In this document: piece after piece, positions 1 through 10,359 of the stretch
Layout: each line of letters begins with the position of its first letter
Numbering within the stretch: the first letter of the stretch is position 1
Assembly: GCA_003116995.1 (NCBI GenBank)
Contig: BDSL01000170.1
Span: forward strand, 57,331 to 121,330
Direction of reading: 5' to 3'
From: Yamagishiella unicocca
Taxonomy: Eukaryota; Chlorophyta; Chlorophyceae; Chlamydomonadales; Volvocaceae
Length of the DNA: 64,000 nt
Position numbers and translations under genes: made by a program
The notes under the pieces: model-generated
The model's input: only the letters and a program-made list of their open reading frames with translations
Told to the model about the DNA's origin: nothing
Database searches by the model: none

Positions 1-256
1 CGACAATGCGCACACCGTCACAAACCTTCGCGCACGGGGCCTTCGAACACAGAGTCGGCTGCGAGGCAGTTACGTGCGGAGGTGTCCCTAGGGCAAGACG
101 GAGCTGCCGGAGCTGGAAAGAGGACCGGAGGCAAACTGTCCGCAACGGCACGGAGGCAGATGGGTTGAGAAGAGCTGTCGGTGCCCAGAGACCCTAGATG
201 GACCCGGAAAACGGCAAGGCGTGGCAAGGCGCTGGTGTCGCCGCGCGAGCTACACC

Positions 257-320
257 TGTGTCTGGCGTATCGTGTGCCTGGCGTATCGTGTGTCTGGCGT
301 ATCGTGTGTCTGGCGTATCG
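257..320. repeat. 16-bp tandem repeat, four units
   Basis: Four head-to-tail copies of a 16-bp unit (GTGTCTGGCGTATCGT-like) differing at one or two bases. No gene could be supported around it; bases 1-540 otherwise hold only short unbiased open frames. Confidence 0.85.
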
Positions 321-598
321 GCTGATGGCTGTACCTTTGGGTCGGGAGCTCAGCGTAACAGCTACTACCGGTAACCACAAGCAAATAGCTGCAGTGCTGC
401 ACACAAAGTGGCGATGGCATTTCAACGGTATCACAAAGCGAACTTGCTACCGGTATGTTGGGTTTTAAGACCTCCGTAAACGCAAAGAGAAGTAAATACT
501 AATCACCGGAACGGAATAGGAAGCCTTTTCCATTGTAACTTATTGCCGCGCGCCTCAGCACCCACCCTGACCCACCATCATGCACCTGTGGGTGCGGT

Positions 599-1470
599 GT
601 GCCGGCTGGAGAGTCTCCAGGGGCGGGTACCCACCATATTCACCATTTTTGCTTCTGCCCGGTGGCTCAAGCAGTGATTGCCCAACTCGAGACCCAGCTC
701 GGTGCAGGGAGGACACGGGCGCAAGTTTGGTTGGTGCAAGCACCTACCGGGGTACAGTCCTGCGTCTGGGATGTAGTAGTCCTGGCGGCTATTACTGCCA
801 TGGAGGTGGGGCGCCGGTTTATGGCCGCGGCCTTGAAAAGGGCGGGGGCTGGTGGTCCCCCTCTTACTCCGGGTAGTGGTCTTCTGGATCGTGCCGTTCG
901 CCGTGGGGTGGTGGAGTTTTGGGCCCTGCTGAGGGGCTTTGCTGCGCTGGGGCTTCCCCAGAAAGGCTGGGATGCAGTGGGGCCTCGGCATCCTTTCTTG
1001 CGGGCTGTCGCCAATCGCCTTGTGTGCGGGGGACCGGCTGAGGTACTGGTGGATTCCTGATCGGCTCGGGTTGTCGTGGGGAGCGGGGTTTCCCGTGCTT
1101 CATACTTTCTGGCTATATAGGCGTGTCGAACCCTACTAGGGGTCCGTGCCTTATGGGATGAGAGGTGGCTGGTTCCGATGTTTGCATCGTTGCGGCGCTT
1201 CACTGGTTCGTCGGATGCTGGGCTGTTAGGTTGGTTGGTGGCCAGTTCCTGATAGGGGAGCCTCTAGTGCAAATTCCCCCTGGGGTGCTGGCTGCTGCTC
1301 TGTATGCCTACGGCCTGTCAATTTGGTGTTCTGGTGGTTTGCCTTTGTTTCGGTGCATGTCGGATTTTTGTTTCCTCCGTCTTGTTCAGTGTCAGGCGAT
1401 GCGCCCGATGGTTCTACCTCTTGGTCTGGAACCCACTGTAACCGTTACAACAAAAAAAATCATGCAGTGA
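599..1470 (+). mobile_element. possible LINE-like retroelement 3' remnant
   Basis: An open frame at 599-1060 ends in a hydrophobic, helix-prone stretch with aromatic motifs (EFWALLRGF, GWDAVGP, RHPFL). These resemble, from memory, the C-terminal ends of ORF2 proteins of chlorophyte LINE-type elements; I cannot confirm this without a search. It is followed by about 400 bp of T/G-rich sequence ending in an A-run (1450-1457), as expected for a retroelement 3' UTR. The segment at about 1318-1431 is clearly similar to 2749-2895, so it is a dispersed repeat. No reverse-transcriptase core is visible. Bases 1471-1909 contain nothing I can call. Confidence 0.35.
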
Positions 1471-1909
1471 TCAGGTTTGCCATCTGCCCTGTCGGAAGAT
1501 GAGCGGCGTCACACATTAGTGCTCAGCCGTGCTTGCAATTAGCGCATAGCCAGATTTCATCTTTAGTCTTTCCCGTCGTTTCTCTTGGTTATGCGGGCTG
1601 AAGCGTCGGCTTTGGACGTCGAACGAGCTCAATCGCCTTGATTCGCTCCACGATGTTTCGCAGGCGTGCCGAAACCTATGCGCGGCACGAGGCCTGGGCG
1701 ACATTGGCCAACCGTCGGTGCTCGTCGGCGGATCTAGGATGGCAATCGCTCGAAACCTCGGGGCAAAAGCGGAATCCAACACCGTACAACTGCTGCCCTC
1801 TTTCCTGGCAAACAATAATGGCCTCTTCAGGGTGTTGTCTTGAGCATAACAACCAAACGATTACGCTTGACAGACGCGTACCATCCCAGTCGACATCACC
1901 CATCCAGCT

Positions 1910-3230
1910 ATGGCCCGTCGTCGCGCCTTCACCGTCGGATTGCTGGTGGCGCTGATGATGGCTTGGACTATCACAGGTGAGAACCTATTATGCTTCTGCT
2001 GTAATTCACAGTTCAATGCCTTACCCTGTTTACGTCTGATAGTGGTCGTTGGTAGTTCACCAGCGAACGCTGTCGTGTTGCTTGGTCGTGGCCTCGGTTC
2101 GCATTCCGCTGCCGAGCAATCACAACATCACAAGGTTGGCAACAAAGCTGCAGTTGCGGAATCTCAAAGCTGCAGACCGCATACAACCAAGTGCGCAACG
2201 CAAGCGACCCATGGGTACATTACCCACCGCTTGCCACCCGATCCGCGGGATGCCAAAAAAGCACAGCAGGCCAGCAGCCGTTTCGGTGAACCTTAACTCG
2301 TACTCAGCACACAGCACAACATGCTCTTTCACCCACTCCTCATTCCTCGCGCTGTTCCGTCGCCTAACAACACGCAGCCGCGCCGACGGCCGCTACGGAC
2401 CCGAAATGTGTGGCGGCCCGGCCAACCATCTCGAGCAACCCTGACATCGCCGCCTATAAGAAGTGCGCTGTCAACAAACCGATCTCCCCCAGCTGCTGCC
2501 GGACGGTGAGCCTGTTGGCTGATCCTTCCGTGCGTGCAAAGTGTGGTTTCGGGGCTGTTAGCTGCTTCATGGCGGAGGACTCACTGGGAGCCATCGAGCG
2601 ATGCGATTGGTGCCGGCACCTGCCTTTGGGATGAAGAGGCGCCTGCCCAAGTAGGCAAGGGGCCTTCCTCACCCGTGTGTGGCAGTGCATAGCAGCACAT
2701 ATTGCAGTGGGCTCCACATCAAGTGGAGCAGCGAGGCATCCGGCGGATCATGGTGTTGCCGTTGTTTTGTTCTCTTGCCCCTTGTTTGGGGATTCTTGCG
2801 ATTAGCTGTGCTTGAATCGGGTATTTTCCTTCTTCCTGCGTCTCTTTCCGCGTCAAGCAATTCGCCCGATGGCATTACCTACAGTCTGCGGCCCCCTATA
2901 ATAAGTAATCATCACCGACAATGGAAGGTCGTGCGTGATTTTCCCGGAGTAGTAGTAACTGTTCCGGAGCAATACTTGCTTGAAAAGGGTCGTACGGGGT
3001 AATTCATGACTTGGCTGGCTGCCGCGCACCTTCGGTTTCAAGCTTCCACGCACCCCAGCCTTCAGCCTCGCTGTTATCCTGGCCCCCGTCCTGCCCTGCG
3101 GCCCCCACAGCTGCTGCTCTTCGCCCAGTACTTCGACTGTCTGCGCGATCCGTTGTTCAAGGCCCAGGTCGACAAGCTACTGGCCGGCGTCAGCAGCGTC
3201 GATGAGTTTAACAAGGCCTGCCTGACGTGA
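1910..3230 (+). CDS. small six-cysteine secreted protein
   Basis: Three exons are predicted: 1910-1976, 2378-2505 and 3111-3230, with phases 1 and 0 that join without a stop to give 104 residues. The first exon encodes a typical signal peptide (MARRR, then a Leu/Val/Met-rich core, cleavage expected near residue 23). The mature part has six cysteines in the pattern C-X18-C-X9-CC-X11-C-X26-C. The central CC recalls the eight-cysteine plant lipid-transfer/2S fold, but the CXC motif of that family is missing, so I do not assign it. Third-position G/C bias in all three exons supports coding. Intron 2 carries a dispersed-repeat copy. The acceptor of exon 3 could instead be at 3129. A possible poly(A) signal TGTAA lies at 3808. 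The product is probably secreted or vesicular; function unknown. Confidence 0.6.
2749..2895 (+). repeat. second copy of dispersed repeat, inside an intron
   Basis: This segment of intron 2 of the six-cysteine protein gene aligns with 1318-1431. Both have a T-rich stretch, a TTCCT..CGTCT block and a shared CGCCCGATGG block followed by TTACCT/TCTACCT and GTCTG. The similarity by eye is roughly three-quarters over about 70 bp. It probably derives from the 3' end of the same retroelement family. Confidence 0.45.
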
Positions 3231-4421
3231 GGGAAGAGCAGCCCACGCACAGCGTGTGGGTTGCGCGCAGGCGTGTCGTGCGTGATGGCGGCGGGGCGAG
3301 GGTGTGCCGTACGTGTTTGCAAGAAACCGATGCAGTCAATGGGCGTTACGCCCATCAGTCGGGGTGGGCTGATGATTGATGCAGGCGACTCGCACGTGTC
3401 GGTGGCCGCACGTGAGGGGCGCACTTGAGTAGCCTGTTAAAGAGGGCCTGGAGATGACGCCACCCTCAAGATGATGGGGGCGAGTGCTGCTAGCACACTA
3501 CTACGTCTCTAGATAGCAATTGATGCTGGGTCCACTTCCGCGTTGCGGCGCCTTGGGGCGAGGTAAGAAATATTAATGCGGTGACAGGTGGATATTTATG
3601 TTTGCGGCGCCCCGAGCTGGGTTGAAATCTGCCCCACGTGTCCACGTTAGGCTAGGTTCGATGGATGGGGATTAAGGCAGCCAGGTATCGTTATCCACCG
3701 TCGCAGTGCAGTGGTCGACGGGTGGTCCAGGTTCGAGACACCAGAATGGACAACCATAATGCTATGGGTTTCTCTGTCCGGTGTGTGTTGGCCTATGTAC
3801 CGATACTCTGTAACAAATATTAACAAGAGGATTATGCAGTTTCGATGCGGCATCGGGCCGATCTTCGGGACCAATATAGTGTTGCCCTGTATTGCACATT
3901 GTATCGCAAATATTGGAGGACCCCCGCCTGCAAAGCCCGGCGCGACAGTGTACGCGCACATCGTCAGTAAGCAGCAGGAAGCGACTGCGTAAAGTCTCAC
4001 TACCGGTACTAACGGATTCTTGGCGCATTGGGCTTACTGCTCGCGACGTTGCAGCCGTTGGAAATTCCAATCTGACTAGGACGCAATTTCCGTTGTTAGC
4101 CAAAAACGGCCCATATGGGCCCGTGGGACGCTGTACGGCAGAATTCGTCTAAAACTCCTGCTGCGATGTTACTCATATCATAGGCTGGCCGTTTAATAAA
4201 GGCACGCTAAAAAACAGTTGTTTGCGTTACAGCAGTTGCCAACCTGCCATAGACCACAACGCGACCGGGACATTCGCTTGCACATCGCCACACCCACGTT
4301 AGCACGCAATAAAAAATCTATTTACTTCGTCACGGCTGTTTCAATTGTGACCTTGCCGTAAGCGACAACTTTCGCCGAGTTCCGACAAAGTTGGGTCGCT
4401 TGCGGCTTACTGGTATTTACT
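3231..4421. other. intergenic region, no gene seen
   Basis: About 1.2 kb with only short frames lacking codon bias. It should hold the 3' UTR of the secreted-protein gene and the promoter of the oxygenase gene. TGTAA at 3808-3812 may be the poly(A) signal of the former. Confidence 0.5.
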
Positions 4422-7129
4422 ATGGGCAAGACACTTGCGAAGGCGCGGAGAAAGGCCGCCAAGGTCGCCCAGGAGCAGGCCGAGAATGGGAGCGGCGGTG
4501 CTGCTCACGGCGCGGCGCTGGCCGTCATCGCCAAGCGGCTCAAGTACAAGTTACCAGCGAACCCCAAGAAGAAGGTCAAACTCGTACCCATCATTAGCGA
4601 GGCTCTTAATGCAAAGGCTTGGGAGGATGCGCAACAGTTGCTCGATATGCTGGAACACAAGCAGCATGCCTCCGATGCTGAAGTCCCGAAACTTGGCGCC
4701 ATTATGCGCTGGGTCAGGGCTGCAGACCTTGCTGGCACAGAGGCCTTGGCCGCCAAGCTCCTGGCGGTGATTATGCGCGTGGCCGCGGGGCCCCAGCCGC
4801 ATCCCGCAGCGACGGAGGCGGCCCCAAGCGACGGCCCCCCAGCCAGCAGCGACAGCGGCACTGTGCTCCCAGTCCGGCGCTTCCCCCCATGGCTGCCCCC
4901 TCCTGCCACTTCCTCTGACGCCGCGGCGCCAATGCCAGCGTCTGCGGGCGGCGACGAACCCAAGGACGCGCCTTCCTGTCCGTCCTCCGCCCGGCCGTCA
5001 GGCTGTACCCGTGGCTCCTACGTGGGTCGTTTTGCCGTCGTACCTCTGCCCGCGGAGTACGCGGGAACTAACACAAACGGCAGCACTGCCGGCGCAATCG
5101 CGGCCAACGCCGCCAGCGTCCCCGCCAACGCTCCCGTCATGCTTCCCAACATCGCCCGCGACCTCACCATGTACTGCACCGAGCCCGGAACTATAGTGTA
5201 CGACACCGTACGACCGCCGGCGGTCCGAGCCGAGGTTCCCTTCGTGCCGGGCGCCTTTGTGGTGGTGGGCGCGCTGTCGCGTAACGAGTGCTCGCAGATC
5301 GTCGGGTGCGCCGAGGCGATGGGTTACATCGTGGACCCGGACTACACCTTCTCAGTGGCGGCACGCGCGGCGGCGGCCGGCGCGGGGCTGGCGGCCAGCA
5401 GCAGCAGCGCCGCGCGCAGCGGCGGCGCGGGCCTGGGCGAGCGCGGCGCGGCGGGGTGCGTGTGGCTGGCTGACGAGTCGCTCCAGGTGCGCAATTGGGT
5501 CCTGTACGACGGATACCGGGTTCCTGGTGCTTTACTCGTTGGGTGCTCGCCCTGATTCGCTCCACGCTGCGTTTCATGATACCACTTTATGCACGGGGTG
5601 TCCCAGGGGATAGAGGGGACAGAGGGGACAGAGGGGCATGTGGGGGGTTGAGGCCTGGGATGGCGGCGTCGGCCTTTGGACATCATACGGCCGCGGCTTA
5701 GGGCGCGGGCTCGTGGCCTGGCCATGTCGGGAGGGCCGTACTGACCCGCGGGTCAGTGCCGCGCATCTGTACAGCGGACAAACCGCAACACGTCCAAGAG
5801 CCAACCTGGTGAAGTCGGACCTGTCGTACACACGCAGGGCCCTCTGTACGAACGGATCGCGCATCTGCTGCCCCAGCATCTCTGCGGCGGCGACCTGGCC
5901 GGCCTCAACGCCCGCTGGCGGTTATACCGGTACGACAAGGGCGCCGTGTACCGGCCCCACGTGGACGGCGCCTGGCCGGGCAGCGGCCTCCGCGACGGGC
6001 GCTATGAGTTCGACGCGTACGGTGATAGATGGTCCAGGTGCGTCCGGCTGGGCTGGGCGGCTGGGCTGGGCGGCTGGGCTGGGCTGCGGAGCTGCGGTTG
6101 GTGGTGTCGGTGGTACGAGTCGGGGGAAGGGCAGGCAGGAGGGCGCTGAAGCGCAAGTATGGTTTATCCGCCGTCGTCGCTGCATGGAAAACACGACACA
6201 GCCTCCACCACAAAGGGTGCGGCCCCGAAACCACTGACCTCAGCGCCGAGGTGTTCAGCCCGGCAGTTCGGTCTTACCCTGCTTGCGGCGGGGTGCCGTA
6301 CGTGGTGCCGTACGTGGTCCCGGTCCCGGCGGCTTGTCCGTAATTACCGCCCTGTACCGCCTCCCTGTCCCCCGCGCACAGGCTAACGTTCCTGGTGTAT
6401 CTAAACGACGACTTCGAGGGCGGGGCCACCACCTTCTACACCCCAGCATCGCAAGGTGAGCTCCGAGGAGGATCTCCCCGGTGCCCGGGTAGGGCCCCCT
6501 GAATGCGCTCACTGACCTGACCCTACCGGACCTGACCGGAACTGCGAAGCGCGCCCCCAAGGAAGACACAAATTTAACGTATCCTCGTGCGCGCTTCCGG
6601 CCCCCGCACACGGGCCGCCGCAGGCAGCGGCGCCTGCCTGGAGGCGCACAGCGTGAAGCCGGTGGCGGGCAACATCCTGGTCTTCCCGCATGGTGACACG
6701 CTGGGCAGCCTGGTGCACGAGGGCAGCGCGGTGACCCGTGGGTCCAAGTACGTCATCCGCACGGTACGTTGATGCGTCGTACGGGTATAACTGCCGAGCG
6801 CAGTTAATTATGGTTGGAAGCCACCTGCGTGTGTTGTTTCTCACGGAGGTGGTTTTCGGTTAGTGCACGGCCTTGGACGGCCGGGGAGGTGCACCGGCCA
6901 GCGAGCGGCGCTGTTATCTAGTGCACCACCTGGGGACCCGTGTCTGGCGGAGGGACCAGCAGACCGACTTGGCGCGCGGTCACCTCATGTGCTCGTCCTT
7001 CTTCCTTGCTGCTCCCAGGAGGTGCTGTACAAGCTTGCGCCGGGAGTGAAGGGCGGCGGCGTTGGTGCGCCCCAACCGGCGATGCAGCTGCCGTCGAAGC
7101 CCAAGGCAGGAGAGGCGCCGCGCCCCTGA
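4422..7129 (+). CDS. prolyl-4-hydroxylase-type 2OG-Fe(II) oxygenase
   Basis: Five exons (4422-5486, 5838-6037, 6382-6455, 6624-6763, 7019-7129) join in phases 0, 2, 1, 0 to give 529 residues. Residues 1-120 are Lys/Ala-rich and helical, then a Pro/Ser/Ala linker runs to about 260, followed by the double-stranded beta-helix domain. The iron ligands are visible: H396-x-D398 in the YRPHVDG motif and distal H478, with K488 ten residues later as the 2-oxoglutarate-binding lysine, the same spacing as in animal and plant prolyl 4-hydroxylases. LTFLVYLNDDFEGGAT is the conserved core strand. The family hydroxylates protein or small-molecule substrates using 2-oxoglutarate, O2 and Fe(II); the substrate here is unknown. 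There is no signal peptide, so the protein is probably cytosolic or nuclear rather than an ER collagen/extensin-type enzyme. The first ATG of the long open exon is taken as the start. Confidence 0.85.
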
Positions 7130-7198
7130 GCAGCTTGTTCCGGTGCTGGGGCGAGGTCGACCAAGAGCGCGGCACGAACGCGGCGACGGTGGCCCAAC

Positions 7199-7203
7199 TG
7201 TAA
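7199..7203 (+). promoter_or_regulatory. poly(A) signal TGTAA of the oxygenase gene
   Basis: TGTAA, the usual volvocine polyadenylation signal, lies 70 bp after the oxygenase stop codon. Confidence 0.65.
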
Positions 7204-7256
7204 TGCTTTATCCTGCTCATTTCCGTGGCGGGCCTTTATTGCAAGCGGGCGGCACA

Positions 7257-7332
7257 TCTGGAATGATGTACACATAAGGCTCTACCTTACCGTCTCTGGA
7301 ATGATGCACACATAAGGCTCTACATTACCGTC
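7257..7332. repeat. 38-bp direct repeat, two copies
   Basis: Two near-identical copies (TCTGGAATGATG..CACATAAGGCTCTAC..TTACCG), period 38 bp, just after the oxygenase poly(A) site. From here to about 9190 I see no supportable gene, only short unbiased frames. Confidence 0.8.
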
Positions 7333-9185
7333 TGGGGTCCACTGCAACAGGTACCACTACGTAGGGCCTCTCGACCCGACGTTACCTCATAATAGGGATG
7401 TGTGTGGAAATTGTGTTAGGCAGTGCCAAGGGATAGAACACTGGGGAGGCCTGCATGTTGTTGTAGGTTTGAGATTGACATGCATAAGTTAAGAGACACT
7501 TTCGGATTGTGACGGGGGGATTTGAGGAAGACCCGTGGATGCCAGTTAGAACAAACGGGGGGTGGGCTGGGATTGCTCGGATTGACCGCACTTGCCAACC
7601 CTCCGGTAGGACAAGGCAAACCTGGCTGCTGCTCACTGCTGTTGAAACCACCATGGAAAGATGTCGTTTCGTTGGATGGCTCGGTGTTGAAATGCACCAG
7701 ACCCGTAGTCGTCAGGTGATCTGGATTTCTGGTACGCGAATACTTGAATGTGCGCGCACGCAAGGAGTCACAGTCCTGTTCTCCTGATGTCTTAGGCGCG
7801 GAGGACGGTTGATCAGGCGACTCGAGATGCATCCCTGTACGACTGCTAACGATAATTTCTGCGGCCCGTCGGAGGCATCAACTGTTCGATGTGCATAAGG
7901 CTGTAGGTCAGGCAAATTTCCAGTGTCGCTGCCAGAGCCATAAAGGGCATGCAAGGGACCGCGACCTGGACGATGGCACTGCGATACTCGGTCGCCAACG
8001 AGTGAGGACCCGACAGCAAGCAGCAATTACAGCTGTTACAGGGTCGGAAGGGCGGACCCAACCGTGCAAGGGGATACCGGGGGGGCCCATGGACTGGAGG
8101 CATCCCCAACAATCGCATCGCCTTGTCTTCACATTCTCACAACGTACACTTCACGAGGGATAGAACCCCATAGGTATGTGGGCCATAACAGGCCGAACAG
8201 ACATCACGGCTGCTCATACAACACCATTGATGGCCAGAGGACTAAATCCCCTCAAACCACAGCGCATTACTAGCAGACAAGCGGCACAAGATACTACACC
8301 ATGAGCTAGCATTCCACAATATAAAAAGCCGGCCTGCCGCTGTACTAACCCTCATCACACGCTCTGGCCTACCTCTTGAAGTGACTTCCTAACAGTACTT
8401 TTCATAGCTCGCATTACCCCGCCACGACTTGTACGGCGTGCGGGCACCAGCTCAACATCTTGGCCCGCACTGCCTGCCGGGCCGGCCGAGCGAATTCCAG
8501 GCGCAGTAGCAGCAGCACACCGCGCCCCATGACCTAACCTATTGACCTACTCTACACACGCAAAAAGGCTGTAGTGCCGGCAAGTAGTCCCATCTTGCAA
8601 TCCGTCACTCGGTCTCGGCATGGATTTGTCAGTCCGGGACCCAAAACTTCTCCACTGACACGCCGGCGTAGTTGTGTGCCCGCGGCCATGCCTAGTATGA
8701 CCTACCCACCCTTCCTGTAAATGTGCATTAGCCGCGCGGGCAGAACGGAGGGCAACAAGGGCAAACGCCCGATTCACCTCACACCCACTCATCCTGGCGT
8801 GGTGCAACTGTCCGCACGACGAGCCCCAGGGCAAACACGGCAAGGGCCTACTTCCCCACCCGCTCAGGCACCTCATCCAACCCGCCTGCGCGCTGTGACT
8901 GGGGCGCTAGCACCATTAGCGAACCACGCCGAACAACATCGGTCCGAGCAAACAACACGCCGAGCCCGAGGTCCGTTGCGACCGAAAACTCGACCTACGT
9001 GCTTGTACTACATCAAAAACGACATATCTATCCTGCCTTCCGCTGCAGGAACCATAGGCTGTGAGCCAAACACTCTGCTCTACACTACCCAGCCTAGCCC
9101 CTGGCTACCCAAACTAATACGACGTGCCATGACGCCGAATACCAGCTCTCGCGAAAACAAGGATTAAACCAGCGGCAAGGACAGT

Positions 9186-9905
9186 TTAAAAGGCCACGAC
9201 AACACTGAGCAACACCGCGGCAGACACATACAGGCCGGCGGGCCAGAAGCGCCGCCACCCGTTGCGCACGAATGTTTTCTGCCTATCAGGAATAGATAAT
9301 TCGCCAACGCTTTCTCGCTCCACCATATCTCCGTGATAATCTGCCACGGGAGCCAACACGACTCGTGGGCCGCTCAAGCACAGCCACCTAGACATCCAAC
9401 CACACCGAAGATAACCGTAGCCTACGTATTGCAGCTGCCGATACGAAGGCGATCTTCTCAAAGAAGGGCTACTTACAACTACCACGAAATACTTCAACGC
9501 GGACCAAACTTCTTTGTTTGATATTCGACACAAGCACGAGGCAACAGCCATCGCAGGGCGCACGAAGGCTTAACATTTACGATGCCGACAGAAGAGAGGC
9601 TGACAAGACAGACATACCGGCTTCGCACATATTAGGAACGCCCGGTGGGCGAAAACACAAGCCATGCATGAAGTAAGAACATGCTTACCGGAAGCAAGCC
9701 ACCGCTGCATCACCCTTGCGCCCTCTCAGCATGGCCGTCCACCAGCACAGCCATGTAAAACATCAGTACTGTAGGGCTTGCACTACGCCTCAGCGACTCG
9801 CGCTCCTCCTGCAGAGGCTCGGCCCGCGCAGCCGTCTCCTCCACAACCGTCGTGGTGGTGGTGCCCGGCAACAAAAACACGCTCTGGGACGAACTCAACC
9901 AGCAA
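9186..9905 (-). CDS. weak candidate gene, C-terminal membrane segment
   Basis: Two stretches look coding on the minus strand. The first, about 9880 to 9710, encodes a helical segment (TTTTTVVEETAARAEP onward, then SPTVLMFYMAVLVDGH) and ends at a plausible donor (GCAAG/GTGATG). The second, about 9420 to 9186, ends in a tryptophan-rich membrane-like tail (NGWRRFWPAGLYVSAAVLL) and a stop. An acceptor near 9418 would join them in phase, but I could not define the first exon or a start codon. It could be the end of a small membrane protein or chance open sequence. The family is not recognised. Confidence 0.25.
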
Positions 9906-10359
9906 GAGCGATGACCGGAGCGCCACCTGTACGCACTCGCCGAGCATGCGTGTTGCACGCATATCCATTGCTGGTTCAACGGCCCCGGCTCACCAGCCCC
10001 ACTGCCAGAGGCTTCGGCAGCACCAGGCAGCACCAGGCAGGCACCAAACACCTTTCCTGGGCCGTATTGACTGGGGGGAGGATGGGTGACGCCTAGGCGT
10101 GAGTCGCTTCAGCACGACAGTGACAGAGCACACATGCTACTGCCGCGAATAAGGAATTATCGATCGACATCCTTCAGCGAGCGTCGACATGTGCAGGACG
10201 CTATTACGCTATGTCGCCACAGCGGTATCGAGCCCGGGCCGACCGCCGCTTCGGGCGCGCACCGACCGCAGCCAATGGCAGCCGACAACATGCCATCCTT
10301 GCCTGCGCACAGTGGCCCGTGCCGCCCCCGCATGCGCCAATCACGGCACACGCGCTCCG

